Shown one piece after another: positions 8,593-17,112 of a stretch of 64,000 bases of DNA (position 1 is the stretch's first letter; each line of letters begins with the position of its first letter). The position numbers and the translations under genes are program-made. The DNA is taken from assembly GCA_963931445.1 (NCBI GenBank), contig OZ007016.1, positions 930,001 to 994,000 of the forward strand, in the 5' to 3' direction. This DNA is from CALXVA01 sp944393025 (GTDB taxonomy: Bacteria; Bacillota; Clostridia; TANB77; CAG-508). Under the pieces are notes generated by a model, which did no database searches, had not been told where the DNA came from, and saw only the letters and a program-made list of their open reading frames with translations.

Positions 8593-11154
8593 ATGAAAGA
8601 AAAAACTAAAAAAGTCGTATGTACTATTTTATTACTTATGATAACATTATCAAGTTTTTCACAAGTATTTGCAGTAGAAATAGGCAGTACACAAGATATA
8701 GTAAATATGGGTGTATGTCCTGCAAATATTTGGTATAGAAAAGATGGAGTAAGCATTGGAGTATTAACTCACATGGTTGGTTTTTATGAAGATGGACAAT
8801 TTAGACCAAGTTATTGTTTAAATAAGAATCTACCTGGTGTAGATGATGAAACACAATATGGGGTAGTTGTTGAAGACATGAACAATATTCCAAACTTTGA
8901 GGGGCTATGGAGAGTTTTGGTAAATGGCTATCCATATAAAACACCTCAGGAAATGGGATTACAAGATGAATATGATGCGTTTATGGCAACAAAACAAGCT
9001 GTGTATAGAGTAATTGATGGAGAACCAGCAGACTACTATGCAAAAGATGAAAGAGGAAATAAAATTGTTGCAAAAATTAAGGAATTAGTTGATATAGGAA
9101 GAAACGGAACACAAACATATAAAGATCCAGTAATTACAGTAAATGCAACATCTGATGCTGGTATTGATAATATAAATAAAGATTATATTTCACAAAGCTT
9201 TGTTGTTGACTCACAAGTAGAAATGTCTACTATAAAGGCAGTTTTAAATGCAAATTCTGCACCAGAAGGAACATATTTAGCAGATGTTAATAATAATGCA
9301 AAAACAGAATTTTCAAAAGGTGAAACATTTAAAGTATTAGTTCCAAGAAAGAATATTACAGATACAATAAATGTTCAAATGTCTTTTGACGGAAAATGTA
9401 AAACATATCCTATTCTATTTGGAAAAGCACCAAATGAAAATGTGCAAGATTATTTACTTACAACAGATCCATTTGTTATGAGTACAGCAAAAGCAACAAT
9501 GACATATACTCCTGATTTCAATGTCGAGATAGAAAAAGTCAGCAATGGAAAGAGTGAAATTACAGGAGAGGCAGAAGGAAGTCCACTTGCAGGAGCTACA
9601 TTTAAAATTGTAGTAGATGGTGAAGAAAAGGAAAGAATACTAAAAACTGACGAAAACGGAAAAATCTATATAGAAGGTTTACCTTTAAATACAGAAATAA
9701 CCATAACTGAAATTCAAGCTCCAGATTACTACTTAAAAGGAAAAGATACTCAATTTATAATTGAGGGAAAATACGATGGGGATGATAAAAAAGTTACAGT
9801 AGAAAATACACCAGTTGACATTGAAGTTAGTGTTGATAAAGAATCTAACAAAGACGAGGCTCAAGGAAATGAAATTGTAGAATATACAATAGACAATGTA
9901 AAAAATTTATCTAATGTAAAATTAGATAATTTCACACTTACTGATTATTTACCAAAAGAAGTAAGAATCCAAAGTTTGCAAACAGGTACTTATAATGAAG
10001 ACTTAAAATATAGAGTAACATATAATACTAATAAGAAAACAGATATTGAAATTGCTAAAGATTTAAGTACAACAAAAAATAATACAATAGATTTTACAAA
10101 AGAAAAATTATCTGACGGAGAATATGTAACGAGCTATACACTTCACTTTGGGACAGTAAAAATAGGATTTAGTAATTCTTCACAAATGAAAGTTCAAACA
10201 AAAGTTATAGAAGGATTAGTAGATGATTCTACATTTATAAACAATGTGAAAGTAGTAGGTCATTATTTAGAAGCTAAAGCTGAAGATGAGGACGATGTAC
10301 CAGTAAAAGTGTATGAGAATATATTAAAAGTTAAAAAAGTTAGTAAAGAATATAACCAATATACAGATTTAGAAGCAGGTACAAAAATAAATGCTACATT
10401 TGACATATTAGATGAAAATAAAAACTATGTAGAAACTGTAAAGACAACAGATGGTGAATTTGAATATAAATATTTGGAAACAGGTAAACAATACTACTTA
10501 AAAGAATTATCAGTAGATGACTATTATGTAATTTCAAAAGATTTAATCCCATTCAAATTTGAAGAAAATGGACAAGTTGTTGAATTAACAGTAGAAAATG
10601 ATAATGTTAATCTAATTGTTGATGTAGAAAAAGAAGGACCAACAGAAGCAGAACCAGGAGAAGTTATAACTTATGATTTTGATAAAATAGGAAATTTCTC
10701 AAATATAGATGTAGATAATTTTATATGGGGAGATAAATTACCAAGACAAGTAACAGCACAAAAATTAGAAACAGGAACATGGAACGAAGACCTAACATAT
10801 AAAGTTCAATATATCACAAATAAAAACACAAATTGGAAAGATATTGGAGAATTTAGTACAACTAAAAATAACATGATTGATTTTACAACATTAGGATTAG
10901 AAGATGATGAATATGTTACAGAATATAGATTATGCTTTGGTCATGTGAAATCAGGATTTACACAAATAGAAGCTCCAAAACTTACTGCTAAAGTAAATGA
11001 AGATGTAGCAAATGGCAAAATTTTTGTAAATGATACTTATGTAACAGCAACATACAAAGAAACAGATTTAGAAGATGAAGATGATGCACATACAGTTGTT
11101 TACAAGAAAACACCAACAGTACCAGAAAAAGAATTACCTAAAACGGGATTTTAA
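8593..11154 (+). CDS. Thioester-domain and Cna-B surface adhesin ending in LPKTGF
   Basis: This 853-residue secreted protein has a signal peptide (about residues 1-28). It continues with a TQXA-type thioester domain containing the expected pair Cys75 (PSYCLN) and Gln135 (TKQAVY), which can form a bond with host or cell-surface amines. Next come Cna-B/prealbumin-like modules (about 310-400 and 575-655) and two related repeats (about 405-570 and 665-835) that share LTDYLPKEVRIQSLQTGTYNEDL-type and WGDKLPRQVTAQKLETGTWNEDL-type segments. It ends LPKTGF with no hydrophobic tail or basic residues, so the usual sorting signal is incomplete. It probably promotes contact between mating cells or with the host. 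Confidence 0.85.
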   Translation: MKEKTKKVVCTILLLMITLSSFSQVFAVEIGSTQDIVNMGVCPANIWYRKDGVSIGVLTHMVGFYEDGQFRPSYCLNKNLPGVDDETQYGVVVEDMNNIPNFEGLWRVLVNGYPYKTPQEMGLQDEYDAFMATKQAVYRVIDGEPADYYAKDERGNKIVAKIKELVDIGRNGTQTYKDPVITVNATSDAGIDNINKDYISQSFVVDSQVEMSTIKAVLNANSAPEGTYLADVNNNAKTEFSKGETFKVLVPRKNITDTINVQMSFDGKCKTYPILFGKAPNENVQDYLLTTDPFVMSTAKATMTYTPDFNVEIEKVSNGKSEITGEAEGSPLAGATFKIVVDGEEKERILKTDENGKIYIEGLPLNTEITITEIQAPDYYLKGKDTQFIIEGKYDGDDKKVTVENTPVDIEVSVDKESNKDEAQGNEIVEYTIDNVKNLSNVKLDNFTLTDYLPKEVRIQSLQTGTYNEDLKYRVTYNTNKKTDIEIAKDLSTTKNNTIDFTKEKLSDGEYVTSYTLHFGTVKIGFSNSSQMKVQTKVIEGLVDDSTFINNVKVVGHYLEAKAEDEDDVPVKVYENILKVKKVSKEYNQYTDLEAGTKINATFDILDENKNYVETVKTTDGEFEYKYLETGKQYYLKELSVDDYYVISKDLIPFKFEENGQVVELTVENDNVNLIVDVEKEGPTEAEPGEVITYDFDKIGNFSNIDVDNFIWGDKLPRQVTAQKLETGTWNEDLTYKVQYITNKNTNWKDIGEFSTTKNNMIDFTTLGLEDDEYVTEYRLCFGHVKSGFTQIEAPKLTAKVNEDVANGKIFVNDTYVTATYKETDLEDEDDAHTVVYKKTPTVPEKELPKTGF

Positions 11155-11172
11155 TGAAGGAGGAATTTTTAT

Positions 11173-11433
11173 ATGTTAAATATTAGTGAAGTAAGAATAA
11201 AAAGAATTAACAGAGGTAAATTTTTAGGATATGCAAGTATGTTAATAGATGATTCAATAATAGTAGATGGAATAGAATTTTTTGAAGGAAAAAAGGGTAG
11301 ATATTTTTTAATGCCTTTAAATCCAAAAATGAAAAAGACTAGAAAAAACAGCTCATATCCAATAAATGAGAGTACAAGAGAACAAATATTAGATGCAATT
11401 TGTGAAGAATATGACAAAGAAACAGAAGAATAA
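11173..11433 (+). CDS. spoVG: SpoVG family regulator
   Basis: This 86-residue protein matches the SpoVG family over its whole length: the ISEVRIKRIN opening, a central GIEFFEGKKGRYFLMPL strand and the PINESTREQILDAICEEY helix. SpoVG proteins are small DNA- or RNA-binding regulators of sporulation, cell division and other traits. This copy lies inside the conjugative element right after the adhesin, so it is probably an element-borne regulator rather than the chromosomal gene. A strong AAGGAGG precedes the ATG. The gene symbol refers to the family. Confidence 0.8.
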   Translation: MLNISEVRIKRINRGKFLGYASMLIDDSIIVDGIEFFEGKKGRYFLMPLNPKMKKTRKNSSYPINESTREQILDAICEEYDKETEE

Positions 11434-11439
11434 CCAAAA

Positions 11440-11484
11440 AAAGAAGATATAGGAGGATAACTTTTATATCTTCTTTAATTTTTT
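11440..11484 (+). terminator. Rho-independent terminator after the SpoVG-like gene
   Basis: AAAGAAGATATA (11440-11451) pairs with TATATCTTCTTT (11465-11476), followed by AATTTTTTA. The loop contains a GGAGG sequence. It separates the adhesin/SpoVG unit from the next gene. Confidence 0.65.
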
Positions 11485-11502
11485 ATTTACAAGGAGGAGA
11501 AA

Positions 11503-12099
11503 GTGAACTCTAAAATTTTAACGGAAATAAACGAATTAAAAGAACAAACAGATTTTATTATAAATAACAGAAATATTTTAGAAAACAAAGATATAGAAAA
11601 GTATTTAAGATTTTTAGAAAAAACAAGATATGAAATATTTAATGAAATAAAGTTAAATAATGATAAACAAATAGAAGAACAAGACAAAATTCATTGTATA
11701 AATAATTCATATAAAGCAGAATTGAAACAGGATATTTTAAAGATATATATTCCAGAAGTAATTCCAAAATATAAGAGAATCAATAACTATGCTTATAAAA
11801 ATATTTTATTAAATACAGCAGAGGCAGTAAAAGATTACAAAGGATTATTTAAGGATAAACTTACATTTGTAGTAATTATAGTACACGAAAAACAAGAAAA
11901 TATGGATATAGATAATAAATATGTAAAACCAATAGTGGATGCGTTAGTTTTACAAAATATTATTCAGGATGACAATATAAATAATATGTTTTATCTAGCA
12001 TTAGGTAAAAATGATACTAAAAAGCCTTATACAGAAGTATTTGTACTAGATGGAAAATATATTTTATCCTGGATAGAAAAATTACAAAAAACAATATAA
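11503..12099 (+). CDS. RusA-like protein (putative Holliday-junction nuclease fold)
   Basis: This 198-residue protein starts at GTG 11503 after AAGGAGG. The N-terminal half is a charged coiled helical region. The C-terminal half has the pattern MDIDNKYVKPIVDALVLQNIIQDDNINN, which resembles the RusA signature (D-x-D-N, then K, D and a late DD pair) of Holliday-junction resolvases. Such proteins resolve branched DNA in phages and mobile elements. The four acidic residues are present, but the rest is divergent and I would not claim activity. It lies between the SpoVG-like gene and the Replic_Relax-like gene. Confidence 0.5.
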   Translation: MNSKILTEINELKEQTDFIINNRNILENKDIEKYLRFLEKTRYEIFNEIKLNNDKQIEEQDKIHCINNSYKAELKQDILKIYIPEVIPKYKRINNYAYKNILLNTAEAVKDYKGLFKDKLTFVVIIVHEKQENMDIDNKYVKPIVDALVLQNIIQDDNINNMFYLALGKNDTKKPYTEVFVLDGKYILSWIEKLQKTI

Positions 12100-12201
12100 A
12101 AAGTATGAAAAAATTTAAAAAAATTCAAATGAAAAAATTTTGTATAAAAAAATCTTGTAAATCTTTAAATCTCGGAAAAAAACTTTTCTGTTTTTCAATA
12201 G

Positions 12202-12234
12202 TTTAAGACACCGTTGAAAAAACTGTGTCTTAAA
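12202..12234 (+). promoter_or_regulatory. Hairpin upstream of the Replic_Relax-like gene
   Basis: TTTAAGACAC (12202-12211) pairs perfectly with GTGTCTTAAA (12225-12234) across a 13-base loop. It is followed by purines rather than T, so it is not a normal terminator. It lies 19 bases before a GTG start and may be a regulatory hairpin, a protein-binding site or part of a transfer origin; nothing further supports any one of these. Confidence 0.4.
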
Positions 12235-12253
12235 TGAAAAAAGGAGGTTTTAG

Positions 12254-13174
12254 GTGCTAGAGAAAAACAACTTAAAAAAAGAAGATTTAGAAGTATTAAA
12301 ATTTTTGTCAAAATATAAAATGTTAAAAGTAGAAGATGCAACACTTATCTATCATACAAAAAGATATTACAGAGATAGAGTAAATAAATTGATAGATAAA
12401 GGATATGTAAAAAGATATAAAAGCTACATAATTTTAGATAAAAATGGAAGAAAAGCATTAGGAGAAGTTGGACAAGGATATATTAAAAATATAAAAAATG
12501 AAGCATATATGGAAAGACTAAAAGCTATTGCTAGTATTGCAACATTAAGTATAGATTCTAATATAAAATTTGAACCTAGCTGGCTTATAAAAGAAAAAGA
12601 TATATTTACTGAAACAGCTAGAAGGTATATTGGAAAAATAATTATTGATAATAGAGAATATCTTGCATATTATGTTTCAAGAAAAAAGGAAGATGTTTAT
12701 ATCAAGCAACTACTTTTTGATATAAATAAATCGTTTAGCTACGAAAATATTATAATTTTTGTGGAAGATTTAAGTATTATATGTCCAAAATATTCAAACT
12801 TTTCTTTTGGAAAGCAAAATACGATTGTTATTGTAAATGATAATACTAATAAAAGGCTTATAAATAATTATTCAAATATAAATTGGCATGAAGTATTAGA
12901 AACAATGTATAACAAGGAACTTCTAATTAGTGATTGGGATAAGGCAGATTACTTATTAGATGAAAATAAATATATTATTGAAATGATATTTATAAATACG
13001 GAAAAAATAGAAAAATTAAAATGGTTTTATAAAGAAAATTCTGATAGTTTAAAAAAAGTTGAAATTATAACAATAAGTGAAAATAAAGAAAAAATAGGAG
13101 AAATGGTAGGTGATAATAGGTGTAGCATAAAAGTAATTGACAAAGATTGGTTAGGAGGTATTTTTGAATGTTAA
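12254..13174 (+). CDS. Replic_Relax-like winged-helix protein
   Basis: This 306-residue protein starts at GTG 12254 after AAGGAGG. The first 75 residues form a winged-helix domain (LKFLSKYKMLKVEDATLIYHTKRYYRDRVNKLIDKGYVKRY) like that of the replication-relaxation family found in Gram-positive plasmids and conjugative elements. The remainder has an alternating fold with segments such as ENIIIFVEDLS that could be a restriction-endonuclease-like core. These proteins are thought to work with the transfer or replication machinery at the origin. The gene overlaps the VirD4 gene by 11 bases, which supports a transfer role. Confidence 0.6.
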   Translation: MLEKNNLKKEDLEVLKFLSKYKMLKVEDATLIYHTKRYYRDRVNKLIDKGYVKRYKSYIILDKNGRKALGEVGQGYIKNIKNEAYMERLKAIASIATLSIDSNIKFEPSWLIKEKDIFTETARRYIGKIIIDNREYLAYYVSRKKEDVYIKQLLFDINKSFSYENIIIFVEDLSIICPKYSNFSFGKQNTIVIVNDNTNKRLINNYSNINWHEVLETMYNKELLISDWDKADYLLDENKYIIEMIFINTEKIEKLKWFYKENSDSLKKVEIITISENKEKIGEMVGDNRCSIKVIDKDWLGGIFEC

Positions 13175-15029
13175 GAGCCTAAAAGAGGTATTACAAAACA
13201 AATTAGTAATATCTTTTGTTTATATTTTTTTGTCAATAATAACCATTGTACCAATAACAAATTGGTATATAAATAAACTAGAGAAATGTTTTAGTAAAGA
13301 TTACCAAATAATAGAGATTTCTAATCTATTTGACTGTTTCAAAGCAATATTTACAGATAAAATAATATTACTTATTTATTTAATAATAACAGTTCAAATA
13401 GCACTATTTATTTTTAATATTTTCTTTACTAAAAAACAAATGAAAACAGAAAAAGAAGGTATTAGATTTACAAAAGATGGAACACATGGAACAGCTAGTT
13501 TAATTACACCACAAGAAATTGATATATTAAAAATAGGAGATGAGGCAAATACTTCAGGAATAGTATTAGGTAAAACATTAGATACAGATGAAATAATAAC
13601 ACTCCCAGATAGCTGTAAGAAAATAAATCGTAATATTATGATTTGGGGTTCTTCAGGCTCTGGTAAATCTACAAGTTATATTATTCCAAATGCTTTAAAA
13701 ATAGCAGATCAAGAGAAAATTTATGAAGATAATAACAAAATTACAAAGGAAACTTTAGAAAAAATTGCAGTTGAAGGAAAAAATGTTGTATGTACAGATC
13801 CAAAAGGTGAACTTTATGGCTTAACAAGCAATTTTTTTAAAGAAAAAGGATATGAAGTAAGAGTATTTAATTTAGTAAATCCTAATCATTCAGACGGAAT
13901 AGATTTATTTAAGTTTATAGAAAAAGAGATAGATGCACAAGTATTTTCTCAAGTGGTAATAAGCACTAATCAAAATGTAGGAAAAAAAGGAGATGAGTTC
14001 TGGCAAAATAACCAGGAAAACTTATTAAAGGCATTATTATTACATATTAAATTTGAAGTTGAAGATAAAAATAAAAAGAATATGAGGTATTTAAACTCAA
14101 TTCTAGCATCTGGCGATATAAAGAAAGTAGATGAAGTATTTAAACATTCTAAAGGTATTACAAAAATTGCATATAACATATATGCACAAGCAAGTGATGT
14201 AATAAAACAAAGTACAATCACAGGACTTGCTACTAAACTTCAAATTTTCCAACTTGATGAAATAGCAGCAATAACAGAGAAAAATGATATAGATTTTACA
14301 GATTTAAACAACAAGAAAATGATTATTTATTGTATCATAAGCGATATGGATACAACAATGAGCTTCTTAAATAATCTGTTCTTTTCATTTTTGTTCATAA
14401 AGACAATACGACAAGCCGATAGAAATATAAATAAAAAACTAGATAGACAATTATGTATTCTATTAGATGAGTTTGCTAATATAGGACAAATTCCAGACTT
14501 TCAGCAGAAATTAAGCACAACAAGGTCCAGAAACATATCCTGTACGATAGTGTGCCAGCATATAGCTTCCTTGATCCCGTTGTATCCAGACGATGCTTGG
14601 CAAGGGCTAATCGGGAACTGCGATATTAAAATCGTAATGGGCGTGAACGACCTAATGACGGCAAGTTATGTAACTAGATCTCTCGGAGTAAGTTCAGCAA
14701 TCAGTAGTAGTGTTAGAAAAGATGCAGAATTTGATGGAGCTTTAGAATATGGAGTAGAATCAACATCTGTTGTTAAAAGAAATGTTATGAATGAGGATGA
14801 AATAATGAGAATGGATAATACAGAAGAAATAATTATTATAAGAGGCTATAAACCTTTTAAATGTAAAAAATTAAGATATTGGGAGTATAGACTAGGACAA
14901 GGTATTGAAGAAAAATCAGTGGAAAATTATGAGCCTATAAACAAATATAAATTAAAGCCATTAGAAGAAAATGAAAATGAAGATGAAGTGAAAGAATTAT
15001 TTAAAATGATATTTGAGGGGGATTTTTAG
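13164..15029 (+). CDS. VirD4/TraG-type coupling protein
   Basis: This 621-residue ATPase brings the relaxase-DNA complex to the secretion channel. Two N-terminal membrane helices (about residues 12-33 and 70-90) are followed by the ATPase domain with Walker A GSSGSGKS (about 162-169) and Walker B LCILLDEFANIG (about 431-442). STTRSRNISCTIVCQ matches the conserved region after Walker B in TraG proteins. The start is TTG 13164 after GGAGG. Bases about 14,520-14,700 are far richer in G and C than the rest of the gene, although the protein reads through normally; see findings. Confidence 0.92.
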   Translation: MNVKSLKEVLQNKLVISFVYIFLSIITIVPITNWYINKLEKCFSKDYQIIEISNLFDCFKAIFTDKIILLIYLIITVQIALFIFNIFFTKKQMKTEKEGIRFTKDGTHGTASLITPQEIDILKIGDEANTSGIVLGKTLDTDEIITLPDSCKKINRNIMIWGSSGSGKSTSYIIPNALKIADQEKIYEDNNKITKETLEKIAVEGKNVVCTDPKGELYGLTSNFFKEKGYEVRVFNLVNPNHSDGIDLFKFIEKEIDAQVFSQVVISTNQNVGKKGDEFWQNNQENLLKALLLHIKFEVEDKNKKNMRYLNSILASGDIKKVDEVFKHSKGITKIAYNIYAQASDVIKQSTITGLATKLQIFQLDEIAAITEKNDIDFTDLNNKKMIIYCIISDMDTTMSFLNNLFFSFLFIKTIRQADRNINKKLDRQLCILLDEFANIGQIPDFQQKLSTTRSRNISCTIVCQHIASLIPLYPDDAWQGLIGNCDIKIVMGVNDLMTASYVTRSLGVSSAISSSVRKDAEFDGALEYGVESTSVVKRNVMNEDEIMRMDNTEEIIIIRGYKPFKCKKLRYWEYRLGQGIEEKSVENYEPINKYKLKPLEENENEDEVKELFKMIFEGDF

Positions 15030-15030
15030 T

Positions 15031-15888
15031 ATGGAAAATAATATTGAATTACAAAATGTTTCAAAAAAATATAAAGATTTTGAACTTAAAAATATTAGTT
15101 TCAATGTACCACAGGGGTGCATTGTAGGATTAATAGGAGAAAACGGAGCAGGAAAAACTACTACAATTAAGTCAATACTAAACATTACTAAATCAGAAGG
15201 AACTGTAAAGATATTTGGAAAAGATAGCAAAAACAATGAAAAAGAAATAAAAGAAGAAACAGGTGTTGTGTTAGATGATAGCTTTTTATCAGAGTATCTA
15301 ACAGCAAAACAAGTCAATTCCATAATGAAAGATTTTTATAAAACATGGAATGAAAATAAATATATAAATCTTTTAAAACAATTTAACTTACCTACAGATA
15401 AATTAATAAAAGATTTTTCAAGTGGTATGAGAATGAAATTAAAAATTGCAACTGCAATATCTCATGATCCTAAACTTTTAATATTAGATGAACCAACAAG
15501 TGGTCTCGATCCTATTGTAAGAAATGAAATATTAGATATTTTTAGAAAATATATTGAAGAAGATGAAACAAGATCAATATTATTATCAACACATATTACA
15601 ACAGATTTAGAGCATATATCAGATTATATAGTATTTATAGAGAAAGGAAAAATAATTTTTGATTTACCAACAGATGAATTGCTTGAAAACTATGGAATAA
15701 TTAAGTGTAGTAGAGAGGATTTTATTAGATTAGATGAAAAAGATTATATTGCTTATAAAAAAGGTAAATATCAATATGAAGTATTAACAAATGATAAGAG
15801 TGCTATTAGAAGCAAATATAATATTTCAACTATTGATAAACCATCTATTGAAGATATAATGTTATTCTATATAAAGGGGGAAAAATAA
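15031..15888 (+). CDS. ABC exporter ATP-binding protein
   Basis: This 285-residue ATPase starts at ATG 15031, one base after the VirD4 stop and 9 bases after GAGGGGG. It has Walker A GENGAGKTT, the signature FSSGMRMKL, Walker B LLILDEPTSGLD and the switch His in LSTHI. The C-terminal 70 residues are a variable tail. It matches the YtrB/YxlF-type ATPases that pair with small ABC-2 permeases and export antimicrobials or lipids. Its partner follows 2 bases downstream. The usual GntR-type regulator of such operons is absent, so expression may depend on the upstream transfer genes. Confidence 0.88.
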   Translation: MENNIELQNVSKKYKDFELKNISFNVPQGCIVGLIGENGAGKTTTIKSILNITKSEGTVKIFGKDSKNNEKEIKEETGVVLDDSFLSEYLTAKQVNSIMKDFYKTWNENKYINLLKQFNLPTDKLIKDFSSGMRMKLKIATAISHDPKLLILDEPTSGLDPIVRNEILDIFRKYIEEDETRSILLSTHITTDLEHISDYIVFIEKGKIIFDLPTDELLENYGIIKCSREDFIRLDEKDYIAYKKGKYQYEVLTNDKSAIRSKYNISTIDKPSIEDIMLFYIKGEK

Positions 15889-15890
15889 TT

Positions 15891-16565
15891 ATGATAAAAG
15901 GATTATTGAAAAAAGATTTATATAATTTAGCAACCTATAAGACATCATTGATTATAATAATTTTATTCTGTGGTATTGCAATAATTGGAACAGATGCTGT
16001 TACTATTGCACCAACTGTAATTTGTGCAATAGTAGGTATGATCTCACTTTCTACCTTTAGTTATGATGAAATGTCAAAGTCTAATAGATACATTTTGACA
16101 TTACCAACTAATAGAAAAGAGTTAGTAAGAGAAAAATATATTTTAGCAATAGGTGCAACTATATTAGGTGGGATATTGGGAATGGTACTAACTATAATAG
16201 TTGTAAATATTATGAATTATTTAAGACCTGAAAATATAATAAATCTTGATTACCAAAGTTTAATTATAGCAACTATGGGAGGTATATTTGCAATCTCTTT
16301 TATACAATCAGTTCAAATTCCTAGTATGTATAAATGGGGAGCAGAAAAAGGAAGAATCCAAATGTTCATATTAGTTCTTATTATAGTTGCAATAATTGGA
16401 GGAATATACTTTTTAATAAACAAAGCCAATATCAATATAGATATGGAAATGTTAAATAATTTTATAACTAGATTTGGTCTAATAATATTAATTGTTAGTA
16501 CAATAATTATGTATTCAATATCATATAAGATTGCATATAAAATATATAAAAATAAAGAAGAATAG
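15891..16565 (+). CDS. ABC-2 type permease
   Basis: This 224-residue integral membrane protein has six hydrophobic helices. The segment SYDEMSKSNRYILTLPTNRKELVREKYI between helices 2 and 3 is characteristic of the ABC2_membrane_5 family. It forms the membrane half of the exporter with the ATPase just upstream. Size and topology are normal and the frame is intact. The substrate is unknown; related transporters confer tolerance to bacitracin-like or cationic peptides. Confidence 0.8.
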   Translation: MIKGLLKKDLYNLATYKTSLIIIILFCGIAIIGTDAVTIAPTVICAIVGMISLSTFSYDEMSKSNRYILTLPTNRKELVREKYILAIGATILGGILGMVLTIIVVNIMNYLRPENIINLDYQSLIIATMGGIFAISFIQSVQIPSMYKWGAEKGRIQMFILVLIIVAIIGGIYFLINKANINIDMEMLNNFITRFGLIILIVSTIIMYSISYKIAYKIYKNKEE

Positions 16566-16596
16566 CTTATAATCTGCAAAAGCAGTTTATATATAA

Positions 16597-16934
16597 ATGT
16601 AGCAACAATGATCTGGTTAAAGAATTTTAAGGAGGAATGAATATGAACAGAAAGTTATCTTACAATGGTAAAGAATTGCACCAAATGTCAGTTGATGAAT
16701 TGAAAGCACAGCTGAAAATTAATCAATTAAGATTAAAAGAAAGGGCTATATGCTTCCTTTTAGGAGCTTTGATACTGGCGTTTGTGCATCCAGTTTTAGC
16801 AGTTATTCCAATAGCGATACTATTGCTTACGAGATATTGGTTATTACAAAATAATCACGAGATACAAAACGAAATAAACAGAAGATAACTAGAGTTCAAT
16901 ATACAGCTGATTAAGGTTGTATATGTTGCTACAT
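16597..16934. repeat. 11-bp inverted repeat flanking a small gene
   Basis: ATGTAGCAACA at 16597-16607 is repeated in inverted form as TGTTGCTACAT at 16924-16934. The pair brackets the 83-residue membrane-protein gene almost exactly. This could be the ends of a small cassette, or chance in AT-rich DNA; the matching part includes GC-containing bases, which makes chance less likely. Confidence 0.5.
16637..16888 (+). CDS. Small two-helix membrane protein
   Basis: This 83-residue protein has a helical polar N-terminus (SVDELKAQLKINQLRLKER) and then two hydrophobic segments (about residues 38-53 and 56-70), followed by a polar tail. It could start at ATG 16637 or ATG 16643; AAGGAGG fits both. I recognise no family. 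It is less AT-rich than its neighbours and lies between inverted repeats, which may mark recent acquisition. Confidence 0.6.
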   Translation: MNMNRKLSYNGKELHQMSVDELKAQLKINQLRLKERAICFLLGALILAFVHPVLAVIPIAILLLTRYWLLQNNHEIQNEINRR

Positions 16935-16944
16935 GCAGAAAAAT

Positions 16945-16984
16945 AAGTGGAGGTAATTGTTGAAAAATAGTTGCCTCCACTTTC
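16945..16984 (+). terminator. Strong hairpin terminator
   Basis: AAGTGGAGGTAA (16945-16956) pairs with TTGCCTCCACTT (16971-16982) with one G-T pair, followed by TCT. It closes the unit before the BceAB-type operon. Confidence 0.65.
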
Positions 16985-17002
16985 TAATATTACAGACTTT
17001 TA

Positions 17003-17016
17003 TTACAAAACTGTAA
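17003..17016 (+). promoter_or_regulatory. BceR-type operator
   Basis: TTACA-AAAC-TGTAA matches the known Bce-type response-regulator consensus TNACA-N4-TGTAA exactly. It lies 23 bases before the -10 box of the transporter operon, the position expected for activation. An outer half repeat ATTACAG occurs at 16989-16995. Confidence 0.75.
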
Positions 17017-17036
17017 TTTTATTTTAGATACAAACT

Positions 17037-17045
17037 TGCTATAAT
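17037..17045 (+). promoter_or_regulatory. Extended -10 promoter of the BceAB-type operon
   Basis: TGC-TATAAT at 17037-17045 is a perfect extended -10 with no good -35 box. This is typical of a promoter that depends on an activator such as the BceR-like protein whose box lies just upstream. Confidence 0.7.
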
Positions 17046-17112
17046 TTAATTAACAAGAAAAATTATATTTTAGATTTTAGTGTTTATACTAAAGTTGAGA
17101 AAGGAGTTCTTT

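Noticed and set aside
11503..12099. Firm call of an active Holliday-junction resolvase
   Set aside because: Only the acidic spacing resembles RusA; the rest is too divergent for more than a fold-level suggestion.
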